From the NCBI RefSeq assembly GCF_000255455.1, contig NZ_JH621249.1:93738-157737 (forward strand): a DNA stretch of 64,000 nucleotides, read 5' to 3'. Made by a program: the position numbers and the translations under genes. A model generated the notes under the pieces. It saw only the letters and a list, made by a program, of their open reading frames with translations. It was not told the DNA's origin and searched no databases. This document shows, piece by piece, positions 32,859 to 42,553 of the stretch (position 1 is its first letter; each line of letters begins with the position of its first letter). Source of the DNA: Aquimarina agarilytica ZC1. GTDB lineage: Bacteria; Bacteroidota; Bacteroidia; Flavobacteriales; Flavobacteriaceae.

Positions 32859-35800
32859 TATTCATTTATATTATTTAAATAATCTGACAGATCTTGTCTG
32901 GCTTCATTAGTTTTAAAATAGCTACTTGGCGGTGCATAATTGATATTAACATCTTCGTAGCCTTCTATTAAATGGTGTAAATACCAGCCTTCGTTTTCAT
33001 TAGAGCCGTAAGGTTCTGGTGTCATTGTCAACATTTGATACCCAAACTCTTTTGCAATATTTGGAAAGGTGTCAAAGTTACCCTTATCCATATTAGAGAC
33101 TTCTTCAAGTATTAAAAATTTGACACCTTTTCTATCTTCTTTTTGCACAATTGAAAGTCTGCCAATACCTAATAATACAATCGCTGTATAGCTTTGTCCT
33201 GTGCTTCCTGTCTGGTCAATGCCGTCTTTGTCTAATAATCTGGTACTTAAATCGAAATAAGTTTTTGGGTCTAATAGGTCTGAAAATTTTATCTTCTCAT
33301 TGTAGGAGGTTGTTTCTGCAAATATCTTTTCTACAAAACTTTCTACTGAGTCTGAAAATTGTAATTCTCCTTCCGAGTAAGCGGCTTGAGTGGACGACTG
33401 TAGATTCTTCATCCAATCTATTTTGAATGTTTCATTTGGCGTAAAATCTATTTTGAAATGGTACTTGTCACTAATTAGTCGCTCGTTAAAAAAATCGTTC
33501 AAATCTTCGACTGTTTTTTCAAAGTCTTGGTACTTTGTTTTTGTCAATTTGAATATACGAAGCATCGCCTGCGTAATGGCCTGCATTACTTTAGTTCTGT
33601 TTTGATTAGATTTTTTAAGTGCTGGGGCAAGATTTTCAGTGTGTTTTATTTTTGGTCCTAATAGCACTAATTCTAAAACCGCAAATGAATAATTCTGATC
33701 ATCCATCTGGTTTTTCACTTCTAAATCATCTTTGGTGGTATCGAATTGGGATGATGCTTTACCATAAGCGTTTATGTAGTTGTCCTTATTTGTGTTATAT
33801 AATTTTTGAAGATTTTCTACATTCACTTGATTGATATTAGTAGGTACAAAATCCTGAATATGCAACTGACTAAAACGTGTTTTAAAGATAGTAAGCGCAC
33901 CCTCATACTTTTTCTTTAGGTCATCTCGTTCTTTCTCCTGTGAGTCAAGCAACGCTTTAAGTGTGACTAAATTTTCTTCCTTTTGGGTTATGGTTGATTT
34001 TGAAGTCTCAAGTTTGTTTTGCAAATCTGTATGGACAGACTTTTTAGCAGCTACTTTTTGAATATAAGATGTTAATTGGTCGTCTATTTTCTCATCTGTA
34101 ATTTTAATTGGAATTTTCTTTTCAAGTGCTTCTAATTCTCGCAACGATAGCTCCAAGTCTTTCTGGTCTTGAGTAATTTTAGTAGAAAGACTTTCGGCAA
34201 TACTCATTGCTATTTTTGACCTTTCGTATAACGAAAAGTCTTTAAAATCTTTATTAAGATTTTTCAGCTCATCAACCGCTGACAAATCGTAAGGATCTCC
34301 TTTCTCAAATTTTAAAATTTCGCCAAGTTCAATATTGATAGACTTTACTTGCTCGTTAATTGCATTCTGCTTTTTTTTCTTAGCATCATTCATTTTAGCA
34401 GTATCAGCAAATATCTGTTTATCATTAGAGTAAGGTACAAAGGTTCGTAAAGCACCTATTGCAAACCAATAACCGGAATTCACCTTATCTTCTTCAATAT
34501 TTTCAGATTTTAAGAGAGAACTATCTTTAGTGTATTGACTTCCTTTAGTAGGATTATCTGGTTTTTCCCAATCCACATTTTTAAGCAATCCGAACAGTAC
34601 AGTTTCCTGTTCTTTAGTAAGATTATTACCGTCTTTTAAAATCTGTGCGATTAAGGAACCATCTTCTCCAGCAGATAGAATACGATTGAGTGCTTCTAAG
34701 TCAGCAAGCTCTGAGCTCTTGACTGCTTTGTAGTCTGCAATAATTTTTAGCTGTGATGATGTCTTCTCATTTATTTTATCAATCGTACCGTATCTTTTTA
34801 AATCAGAATTAAGTTTATTTACCCTGTCAATTATTGATTGGTGATTGTATTCTTCAATATTTATCTCAACTAAATTTGCTTGATCTATTTCAGGTAGCTT
34901 CATTTTTTGAAGCTGATTAAGACTTGCTAATTTTTCTGCTCGTGCATTAAATAGATTTTTATAGTTTGTAAAGGATTCTTGAGCTTTAAAATAGGTGTCA
35001 TAATCTGACTTTGTAATTTCAATTTGTTTAGAAATTTTTGGCAGGTCTGATTTTAGGTTACTAACGATATCTGTCTCTCTTTCAATTTTTTTAGAAGTTC
35101 CTATGCATTTATTTGCAACAGTTTCGTATTGCGAATAATTACTATGGTATTCAGCTGTTAGATAATTTTGTTGCGCATCGTTTTTTAATTGCTCTAACTC
35201 TTTAAGATTACCTAATACTTCTTGTTTTAACTCAATAGTATGTATTTCCTCGTCCAGCTCATTGTATTCACTAATGAGTTTTTCAAGCTTCTCCTTGTTT
35301 GATTTGTATTTGGTCTCAAGCTTATCCAAACTATTCTCAAAAAGAAAATCCTTTAAAATTTTATCGCTCTCCGTATCTAATGAGTTTGCTTTTGAAAAGG
35401 ATTGTATCACTTTCGCGAAAGCATCCATATTTTCATCAATCGCAAGATTTATAGGCAAAAGCTCATTAGTATATAAAAAATCATAATATTCCTTTTTATC
35501 TTCTAAATCTGTGAAGGATTTTAGAAAGCCTTTTTTATTCTTTTTAAGATGCCTTGCAAGCTGGTTAATGGGCAAAAACTGACCGTCTTTTAAAAAATCT
35601 CTACTGTATGCTAACTGATTTGCGTTAAGTCCTAAAGCTTCAAGGTCTTTTCTGTCATTATCATTATAGGCTTGATTTAATATCCAGAATGATTTTAACG
35701 GCCTGCTACGCTTATTACCTATATTAGTACCAATAGTTATAAATTCATTTTTCTTAAATTCTATATGTATAAAAACGTAAGCATCATCGGTATTATAAGG

Positions 35801-36025
35801 TATCGTATGTATGTGTCTGTCTTTATTTTTGAAGCTCTCGGTGCCAAAACTTATTTTGCTCTTTTGACCAATAAATATGAGTTGAAATAAGTCTGCTATA
35901 AGCGATTTACCAATACCATTGTTACCAGTAAAATCAGTCCTTACTTGATGCAATAAGTAGTCTTGATTATAGTGCTTTCTCACACCAACTGTGGATAGCG
36001 AAAAAATTCTTGGGTATTCTATCAT
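32858..36025 (-). CDS. jetC: Wadjet JetC, SMC-like ATPase
   Basis: The 1055-residue protein has Walker A FTGNNGIGKS at residues 31-40, long coiled coils in the middle and a C-terminal Walker B-type strand (KFLILEEVSNMD). This is the SMC layout of the Wadjet loop-extrusion motor. Start and stop overlap the neighbours by one base. One exact palindrome is present near residue 201 (DAFAKVI), the only copy inside any defence gene of this window. Confidence 0.88.
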   Translation of the reverse strand: MIEYPRIFSLSTVGVRKHYNQDYLLHQVRTDFTGNNGIGKSLIADLFQLIFIGQKSKISFGTESFKNKDRHIHTIPYNTDDAYVFIHIEFKKNEFITIGTNIGNKRSRPLKSFWILNQAYNDNDRKDLEALGLNANQLAYSRDFLKDGQFLPINQLARHLKKNKKGFLKSFTDLEDKKEYYDFLYTNELLPINLAIDENMDAFAKVIQSFSKANSLDTESDKILKDFLFENSLDKLETKYKSNKEKLEKLISEYNELDEEIHTIELKQEVLGNLKELEQLKNDAQQNYLTAEYHSNYSQYETVANKCIGTSKKIERETDIVSNLKSDLPKISKQIEITKSDYDTYFKAQESFTNYKNLFNARAEKLASLNQLQKMKLPEIDQANLVEINIEEYNHQSIIDRVNKLNSDLKRYGTIDKINEKTSSQLKIIADYKAVKSSELADLEALNRILSAGEDGSLIAQILKDGNNLTKEQETVLFGLLKNVDWEKPDNPTKGSQYTKDSSLLKSENIEEDKVNSGYWFAIGALRTFVPYSNDKQIFADTAKMNDAKKKKQNAINEQVKSINIELGEILKFEKGDPYDLSAVDELKNLNKDFKDFSLYERSKIAMSIAESLSTKITQDQKDLELSLRELEALEKKIPIKITDEKIDDQLTSYIQKVAAKKSVHTDLQNKLETSKSTITQKEENLVTLKALLDSQEKERDDLKKKYEGALTIFKTRFSQLHIQDFVPTNINQVNVENLQKLYNTNKDNYINAYGKASSQFDTTKDDLEVKNQMDDQNYSFAVLELVLLGPKIKHTENLAPALKKSNQNRTKVMQAITQAMLRIFKLTKTKYQDFEKTVEDLNDFFNERLISDKYHFKIDFTPNETFKIDWMKNLQSSTQAAYSEGELQFSDSVESFVEKIFAETTSYNEKIKFSDLLDPKTYFDLSTRLLDKDGIDQTGSTGQSYTAIVLLGIGRLSIVQKEDRKGVKFLILEEVSNMDKGNFDTFPNIAKEFGYQMLTMTPEPYGSNENEGWYLHHLIEGYEDVNINYAPPSSYFKTNEARQDLSDYLNNINE
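35410..35421. repeat. Dispersed palindrome CTTTCGCGAAAG
   Basis: Exact core within jetC, read on the minus strand as AFAK. Confidence 0.9.
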
Positions 36026-36705
36026 TATAATTGGCTAAGGTATTTTTCACTAAACTCTGTGAAGTTTGTAATTTCTTTTTCATACAATTTTTGAAATCTA
36101 ATAATTGGTTCTCGTAATACAAAATGTATATCTTCGCCATCTTCTACAGCTAAATTTGTAATCCATCCTAACTTATTAAATTCTCGTAGTACACTCTTAA
36201 ATGGCTTAATAACCTTTAATAACCAATCGCCCTCCAAGTAGTCGTCCTGTACTTTGTTAAAGAATAATTTTTTGTACAAAATATTATTGTCACTTTCTTT
36301 AATCTCCTTTTTTATATCTGCAAAGCGAACTTCTTTTTTACTTTCAAAATAGCGCTCGTAATACATATTAAGTAGTATAATACCTATCAAGGTTTGTTTT
36401 TGCGTTAGCTTTTTGTGTCGCAATGGGTTAGCAAGTGCTCCTTTGGATGCATCAGGATAATCTACATAATAGTATTTTGAGTCTTCTCTACTTTCCATTA
36501 TTAGTTCTAAACCATATATCTTTTCATAATAATATGAAAGCTCGTTGAAATAGTCCTTAAGTAGTTTATAGAGATAAAATTTATCATTTTGTATATGTCT
36601 ACCAGATAGTAGTTCAATATTTAAATCTGCAAAATATTCTTGAACATCTGCGTTTTCAAAAAACGAAAAAATTTGACTTACTTCTTTATTATTTTCATTT
36701 TCCAT
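36025..36705 (-). CDS. jetB: Wadjet JetB, DUF4194-type KITE subunit
   Basis: The 226-residue helical protein with winged-helix character matches JetB/MukE-like subunits by size, position and patterns such as TQKQTLIGIILLNMYYER and LLKVIKPFKSVLREFNKLGWI. It overlaps jetA by 28 bases and jetC by one. JetB bridges the kleisin JetA and the SMC JetC. The call depends strongly on operon order. Confidence 0.8.
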   Translation of the reverse strand: MENENNKEVSQIFSFFENADVQEYFADLNIELLSGRHIQNDKFYLYKLLKDYFNELSYYYEKIYGLELIMESREDSKYYYVDYPDASKGALANPLRHKKLTQKQTLIGIILLNMYYERYFESKKEVRFADIKKEIKESDNNILYKKLFFNKVQDDYLEGDWLLKVIKPFKSVLREFNKLGWITNLAVEDGEDIHFVLREPIIRFQKLYEKEITNFTEFSEKYLSQL

Positions 36706-37976
36706 AATGCAATATTTTGAGACAGCGATGACTTGGGGATTTCTCTGTCTATTTTAATTTCGTAATCGTTATTGTGTCTAGCAAACTCTACAAGTTCAAA
36801 TCCTACTTTAAGTGCTATTAAGGCATCATTTTCTTTTAAAGCTATTTCGTAAAAATGATTGCTAAAATCAATTTCCCCATCGTTGCTCAACTGCTTTTTA
36901 AAGTGATTTACCCATTTGGCGGTATTCTCTTGACGAGTTAGTTCGGTATCTAATTTTGAGATTTGTGACTTTAGGTGTGCTTCATTAACTTTAGGTTCAA
37001 TAACATAGCTCTTCTGAATACCAAACTCTTCATAATAAACCAAACCGACGTGTTTAAAACGTTCAGAAACAATAGATTTTAAAGGAAATTTTTCAGACAA
37101 TGTAATACCATCTTTTTTTGAGAAGGATGCTTGTTCTAATGTGAATTTTAAAAAACGCTTTACATTTATTCTAACTGCCGATTTATTTTTAAAATTATCT
37201 TGTACCGTTATTAATTGAGTGCTTGCGTAAGCTGACCTATCTAATAATTGTCCTAATTTATATTCTACTTCAACAAAAAACTCATCTACCTTCTTTTTAA
37301 TTTGAACGGCTCTATCGTATTCTTCTCTTAATATTTTATGAGTTTCTTTCTGTTCAGGCGTTTTAGTGTCAGGAAGGCTGTTTTTTCTTTTAAGAAAATA
37401 GTCAACGACCTGCTCTATTTCTTCATCAAGGCTATTACTTATTAGTAAAGTGTCTTTAATCTCGTCGCTTTTTGCAGTAATTTTTTCAAATAATATGGAA
37501 ACATTCTCAGCTGTTTTCAATGCCGAATCTTGGTCTTGATTGATATAAATATTGAGCTCGTCAATAGCCTTATTAACGTAATCCTTTAATGACTCTAAAT
37601 GATCTAAAATTACAGTGCCGCTATTACCTTCAAAATTAAATTCATACCATCTATTAAAATCATCTATACTTTTAATATCTGAAGCTGTAAAGTCTGCAAG
37701 TTTTTTGAAAGTGTCACGAAGTGGAAATTTTGCATACGGACTATATAGTTTATTATCTATAAGCTTAATGAACTTAAGTGCAAAGTCAGTAAGCGCATAT
37801 TTAAAGCGTTCTTCTCTTGGGTGTTCTAAATAGTACTTCAACAAACCATCCACAATAGGATCACTATGAGGTATACTACTGCTTTCCATTAAAGCCACAT
37901 CTTTTATACACCTTTCAATATCTTTATAGGTAAAGTGCTTGTTAATCTGTTTATTAATGATTTTTTTATGAAGCAT
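36678..37976 (-). CDS. jetA: Wadjet JetA, kleisin-like subunit
   Basis: The 432-residue, mostly helical protein has LLKYYLEHPREERFKYALTDFA and later long coiled stretches, as in JetA (DUF3375) kleisins. It is the first gene of the operon; the 229-base gap to 38206 would contain its promoter, though I see no clear box on the minus strand. It belongs with JetB, C and D in the anti-plasmid complex. Confidence 0.8.
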   Translation of the reverse strand: MLHKKIINKQINKHFTYKDIERCIKDVALMESSSIPHSDPIVDGLLKYYLEHPREERFKYALTDFALKFIKLIDNKLYSPYAKFPLRDTFKKLADFTASDIKSIDDFNRWYEFNFEGNSGTVILDHLESLKDYVNKAIDELNIYINQDQDSALKTAENVSILFEKITAKSDEIKDTLLISNSLDEEIEQVVDYFLKRKNSLPDTKTPEQKETHKILREEYDRAVQIKKKVDEFFVEVEYKLGQLLDRSAYASTQLITVQDNFKNKSAVRINVKRFLKFTLEQASFSKKDGITLSEKFPLKSIVSERFKHVGLVYYEEFGIQKSYVIEPKVNEAHLKSQISKLDTELTRQENTAKWVNHFKKQLSNDGEIDFSNHFYEIALKENDALIALKVGFELVEFARHNNDYEIKIDREIPKSSLSQNIALWKMKIIKK

Positions 37977-38191
37977 ATAAACGGTTATACCATCGGTCTT
38001 TTTAGGGATAAGACTTGAGTATGATGCGTTTATGTCTGTTAAATTGAAGTCTATAGCGTGCTAATATTTAATTGTTTAAGCTCACTAAAATAAAAGAATT
38101 TGATTGTGATTTACTCTTATTTATCGAAAATGTGATTTTTCACCATTACACAACATTTCGTTAAAACAAACATTTATGTTAAAATATTTGC

Positions 38192-38199
38192 TAATTTTG
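38192..38199 (+). promoter_or_regulatory. Bacteroidota -7 promoter box TAATTTTG
   Basis: The match to TAnnTTTG is exact and ends only six bases before ATG 38206, so the transcript would be leaderless or nearly so. No clear TTTG -33 element is visible. Confidence 0.45.
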
Positions 38200-38205
38200 C
38201 AATAA

Positions 38206-38625
38206 ATGAAACAATTTATCCACAAATCAATGGCAATGGTAATGGCTGTTGTGGTTCTACTGACCACAATGTCATTTACTGTGGATATGCATTATTGTGG
38301 AGATACGTTAGTAGATTTTTCATTCATCCAAGATGTTAAGACTTGCGGAATGGAAAAAGCTGAACCTGCTAAGGGTTGTTCTAACTCAATGATTTCTAAA
38401 AAATCTTGTTGCTCAGATGAACAATTGATTATTGAAGGTCAGGACGATTTAAAACAGGATTTTTCACAACTTACTTTTGAGCAACAAATATTCGTTGCCT
38501 CTTTTGCTTACTCATATATCAGTCTTTTTGAAGGAACTGAATCTAAAGAGATCTCTTTTTCAGATCACTCGCCCCCATTCATTAGGCGGGACTTGCAGAT
38601 ATTGCACCAGACATTCTTAATTTGA
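38206..38625 (+). CDS. HYC_CC_PP family protein, metal-island associated
   Basis: Signal-like hydrophobic start (MAMVMAVVVLLTTMSFT), then the three family signatures: MHYCGD (HYC), SKKSCCSDEQ (CC) and SDHSPPF (PP). These periplasmic Bacteroidota proteins of unknown biochemistry sit beside copper and heavy-metal efflux genes, as here. The conserved Cys/His suggest metal binding. It starts the plus-strand metal island and is followed by two hairpins before cusA. Confidence 0.85.
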   Translation: MKQFIHKSMAMVMAVVVLLTTMSFTVDMHYCGDTLVDFSFIQDVKTCGMEKAEPAKGCSNSMISKKSCCSDEQLIIEGQDDLKQDFSQLTFEQQIFVASFAYSYISLFEGTESKEISFSDHSPPFIRRDLQILHQTFLI

Positions 38626-38639
38626 TTTATTAAACAGTA

Positions 38640-38693
38640 CCAGTAGCAATCTAATTGCAACTGGAAAAGCCCAGCGATACATTCGTTTTGGGC
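38640..38693 (+). terminator. Two hairpins between HYC_CC_PP gene and cusA
   Basis: Hairpin one (38640-38664) pairs CCAGTAGCAA with TTGCAACTGG with one mismatch. Hairpin two (38669-38693) pairs GCCCA with TGGGC and continues inside. A T-rich stretch follows at 38698. They may attenuate or end the first transcript. Confidence 0.5.
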
Positions 38694-38767
38694 ACGCTTT
38701 ATTGTTTCTCATTTGTACTGTGAGCAAACCAAAGCATATTTCTATAACTGTTTAATAATCATATCGT

Positions 38768-41700
38768 ATGCTAAATAAAAGCATAAAATTTCTCATAGAA
38801 AACAAACTTGTCGCCGTTATATTGCTTGCCCTATTTGTAGGTTGGGGAATAGTCAACGCACCCTTCAATTGGGAAACTGGTATTTTACCAACTGATCCTG
38901 TAGCTGTTGATGCCATTCCAGACATCGGCGAAAACCAACAAATTGTTTTCACCAAATGGCAAGGGCGTTCACCGCAGGATATTGAAGACCAGATTACCTA
39001 TCCACTCACTACTTCATTGTTGGGAATCCCTGGGGTCAAGACCATCCGAAGCTCTTCAATGTTCGGTTTCTCAAGTATCTATATCATTTTTGAAGAAGAT
39101 GTAGAATTCTATTGGTCACGTAGCCGTATTCTCGAAAAACTCAATTCCCTTCCCGCAAACTTATTGCCCGATGGTGTAAACCCTGCATTGGGTCCAGATG
39201 CTACAGGCTTGGGACAAATTTTTTGGTACACGCTGGAAGGTCGTGATAAAGATGGTAATGTAACTGGCGGTTGGGATTTACAGGAATTGCGTAGCATACA
39301 GGATTACTATGTGAAATATGGATTGTCTTCGGCAAGCGGTGTTTCCGAAGTGGCCTCAATTGGTGGTTATGTCCAGGAATACCAAGTGGATGTTGACCCT
39401 GAAAAAATGCGGCAGTACAACATCGGCTTGACCGATATCGTAAAAGCCGTAAAAGAAAGCAATCAAGACATCGGTGCGCAGACGTTGGAAATCAATCAAG
39501 CCGAATACCTGGTTCGTGGCTTGGGGTACGTGAAATCAGTTGCAGATATTGAAAATGCGGTGGTCGCTTCGGAAAATTTTACTTCTATCCGAATCAAAGA
39601 CATCGCTAATGTCCATTTGGGACCACAAACGCGACGTGGTATTTTAGATAAAGAAGGTGCCGAAGTGGTAGGCGGTGTCGTTGTGGCTCGTTATGGTGCT
39701 AACCCATTGGAAGTCATCAATAATGTAAAAGACCAAATAGCCGAATTATCATTTGGACTACCCACAAAAACCTTGGCAGATGGTCGTACTTCACAAGTGA
39801 CTATTGTTCCCTTTTACGACCGTACTCAGCTTATTCAGGAAACACTTCACACGCTCAATGAAGCCCTTACACTTGAAATCCTGATAACCATTTTGGTAAT
39901 TATCGTAATGGTGTTCAATCTACGCGCATCCATTTTAATTTCTGGCTTGTTGCCTGTTGCCGTTTTAATGGTTTTTATAACAATGAAGCTCTTTAATGTA
40001 GATGCCAATATTGTTGCCTTGTCAGGAATTGCCATTGCTATCGGTACAATGGTGGACGTGGGCGTCATACTTGCCGAAAATATGATTCGGCATCTGGAAG
40101 ATGAAAAATTACGCTTTCGCGAAAGCGGAATAGAATACACCACAAACGAAATCATCTACAACGCTACTGCGGAAGTTTCCGGTGCAATCTTGACCGCTGT
40201 ACTCACGACGATTATCAGTTTCCTACCTGTATTTACGATGATAGGTGCTGAAGGGAAACTCTTCAGACCATTGGCTTTTACAAAGACAATGGCACTTTCT
40301 GCATCGCTTGTAATCGCGCTGTTTTTAATACCGCCATTTGCCGCGTTCCTTTTCAAAAAAACAAATATTCGCCAGCAATCTAAATTGCTTTTGAATGGTC
40401 TTTTAATCGCACTCGGCATCACTGCACTTGTATTTGGTTACTGGCTTGGGTTGATTTTGATAGCTTTTGGATGTAGCGGTTTATTCTTTTCGCTTAAAGC
40501 GAAAAAGGAATACAACCAAACCATTGCTGGCTACAGGCTCAACATCAATCAAAATGTAGTAAATATCATCATTTCCTGTATTGCTATCGTCGTGCTGTTA
40601 GCTGAATATTGGCGACCACTTGGCTTTGACCGCAGCATTCTAATGAATTTGATTTTTGTAGCGATTATCTGCTTTGGACTGCTTGGTGTGTTTACAGTTT
40701 TCCGAAGATACTATGACAGCATTTTGCGCTGGGCACTTCAAAATCGATACCTGTTTTTAATTGTTCCAACCACGGTGCTGATTTTAGGTGTGGTCATAAT
40801 GCGAAACACAGGGAAGGAATTTATGCCAGCACTCAATGAAGGCTCATTCCTATTAATGCCCACATCCTTACCGCACGCAGGTGTCGAAGAAAACAAGCGT
40901 GTATTGCAACAGCTCGATATGGCCGTGGCAAGCATCCCTGAAATTGAAACTGTAGTAGGAAAAGCAGGAAGGACAGAATCAGCTCTTGACCCTGCGCCAC
41001 TCTCGATGTATGAAAATGTCATTCAATACAAGTCTGAATATTTGCGTAATGAAAATGGCGAGAGACAACGCTACCGTGTAAACGATGATGGTCTATTTGT
41101 GCTGAAAAATGACAAATTCATTATTAATCCCAATAATGAAATCGATGATGATGCAAACTATGATGCGTCACAACTCAAAACAAGTGCAACACGCAATGAA
41201 TTGATTGAAGATAATGATGGCGAATACTACCGAAACTGGCGACCAGAGATTAGCAGTCCTGATGACATTTGGAATGAAATCGTAAAAGTGACGAAATTCC
41301 CAGGTGTGACTTCTGCGCCCAAGTTGCAGCCCATCGAGACGCGACTCGTGATGCTACAAACAGGTATGCGAGCACCAATGGGAATTAAGGTAAAAGGCCC
41401 AGATTTAAAAACTATAGAAAATTTTGGACTGCAATTGGAAGATATTTTAAAACAAGCCGAAGGTGTCAAAGAACAGGCCGTTTTTGCAGACCGCATCGTG
41501 GGTAAACCTTATTTGCTAATTGATATTAAACGAGACCAATTGGCTCGCTATGGGATTTCCATTATGGATGTTCAGGAAGTACTTCAGGTTGCTGTAGGCG
41601 GTATGCCACTTACCCAAACAGTAGAAGGACGTGAGCGGTATGGTGTAAGAGTGCGCTATCCACGGGAATTACGTGCAAATCCAGAAGATTTAAAAAGTAT

Positions 41701-42553
41701 TTATGTACCGGTATCGACTGGAAGTCCGGTTCCTTTGGGCGAATTGGTAGATATACAATACGAGCAAGGTCCACAGGTCATTAAAAGTGAAGACACCTTC
41801 TTGATTGGGTATGTGCTGTTTGATAAGCTTGATGGCTTTGCCGAAGTCGATGTGGTGGAAAATGCACAATCTCTCATTCAACAGAAAATCGATAATGGCG
41901 ATTTGGTCGTGCCACAAGGCATCAGTTACCGATTTACAGGAACGTACGAAAATCAATTACGGGCAGAAAAAACGTTATCGGTAGTCGTGCCACTTTGTTT
42001 GCTGGTCATTTTCTTGATTTTGTATTTTCAGTTTAAGTCGGTTTCTACGTCGCTTATGGTTTTTACTGCCATCGCCGTAGCCTTTGCAGGTGGCTTTATA
42101 ATGATTTGGTTATACGGTCAAGATTGGTTTTTCAATTTTAGCTTTTTTGGCGAGAACCTACGGGACTTGTTCAATATGAAAACCATCAATTTAAGTGTGG
42201 CCGTTTGGGTCGGTTTTATTGCCCTTTTCGGTATTGCGACTGATGATGGTGTTGTAATGGCAACCTATTTAGACCAATCTTTTAAAAGCAACGAGCCAGA
42301 CAGTAAAAAAGGCATACGTCTCGCCACATTAGAAGCCGCAGGAAAAAGAATACGTCCTTGCTTGATGACCACCGTGACCACAGTTTTGGCATTGCTGCCA
42401 GTACTCACATCTACAGGAAAAGGAAGCGACATTATGATACCGATGGCCATCCCCATTTTTGGCGGAATGATAATCGACGTCACATCCTATTTCCTGTTAC
42501 CAGTTCTATATAGCTGGAAAAAAGAATACCAACTTAAAAGAGCAAACAAATGA
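38768..42553 (+). CDS. cusA: CusA-type Cu/Ag efflux RND pump, enlarged
   Basis: Heavy-metal RND features include the N-terminal TM, GIPGVKTIRSSSMFGFSS, GTMVDVGVILAENM (proton-relay Asp) and MPALNEGSFLLMPTSLPHAG, followed by VVGKAGRTESALDPAPLSMYE, as in CusA. At 1261 residues it is about 200 longer than typical. Extra hydrophobic segments lie at about 540-640, and an acidic insertion at about 770-815. An exact palindrome lies near residue 449 in a third frame (RFRES). It exports Cu(I)/Ag(I) across the envelope with CusB and CusC. It overlaps cusC by four bases. Confidence 0.92.
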   Translation: MLNKSIKFLIENKLVAVILLALFVGWGIVNAPFNWETGILPTDPVAVDAIPDIGENQQIVFTKWQGRSPQDIEDQITYPLTTSLLGIPGVKTIRSSSMFGFSSIYIIFEEDVEFYWSRSRILEKLNSLPANLLPDGVNPALGPDATGLGQIFWYTLEGRDKDGNVTGGWDLQELRSIQDYYVKYGLSSASGVSEVASIGGYVQEYQVDVDPEKMRQYNIGLTDIVKAVKESNQDIGAQTLEINQAEYLVRGLGYVKSVADIENAVVASENFTSIRIKDIANVHLGPQTRRGILDKEGAEVVGGVVVARYGANPLEVINNVKDQIAELSFGLPTKTLADGRTSQVTIVPFYDRTQLIQETLHTLNEALTLEILITILVIIVMVFNLRASILISGLLPVAVLMVFITMKLFNVDANIVALSGIAIAIGTMVDVGVILAENMIRHLEDEKLRFRESGIEYTTNEIIYNATAEVSGAILTAVLTTIISFLPVFTMIGAEGKLFRPLAFTKTMALSASLVIALFLIPPFAAFLFKKTNIRQQSKLLLNGLLIALGITALVFGYWLGLILIAFGCSGLFFSLKAKKEYNQTIAGYRLNINQNVVNIIISCIAIVVLLAEYWRPLGFDRSILMNLIFVAIICFGLLGVFTVFRRYYDSILRWALQNRYLFLIVPTTVLILGVVIMRNTGKEFMPALNEGSFLLMPTSLPHAGVEENKRVLQQLDMAVASIPEIETVVGKAGRTESALDPAPLSMYENVIQYKSEYLRNENGERQRYRVNDDGLFVLKNDKFIINPNNEIDDDANYDASQLKTSATRNELIEDNDGEYYRNWRPEISSPDDIWNEIVKVTKFPGVTSAPKLQPIETRLVMLQTGMRAPMGIKVKGPDLKTIENFGLQLEDILKQAEGVKEQAVFADRIVGKPYLLIDIKRDQLARYGISIMDVQEVLQVAVGGMPLTQTVEGRERYGVRVRYPRELRANPEDLKSIYVPVSTGSPVPLGELVDIQYEQGPQVIKSEDTFLIGYVLFDKLDGFAEVDVVENAQSLIQQKIDNGDLVVPQGISYRFTGTYENQLRAEKTLSVVVPLCLLVIFLILYFQFKSVSTSLMVFTAIAVAFAGGFIMIWLYGQDWFFNFSFFGENLRDLFNMKTINLSVAVWVGFIALFGIATDDGVVMATYLDQSFKSNEPDSKKGIRLATLEAAGKRIRPCLMTTVTTVLALLPVLTSTGKGSDIMIPMAIPIFGGMIIDVTSYFLLPVLYSWKKEYQLKRANK
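40113..40126. repeat. Dispersed palindrome GCTTTCGCGAAAGC
   Basis: Exact copy within cusA, read in the third frame as RFRES. Confidence 0.9.

Noticed and set aside
38126-38147. CRP-like site (TGTGATTTTTCACC)
   Set aside because: The spacing between half-sites is too short for a CRP site and nothing else supports it.
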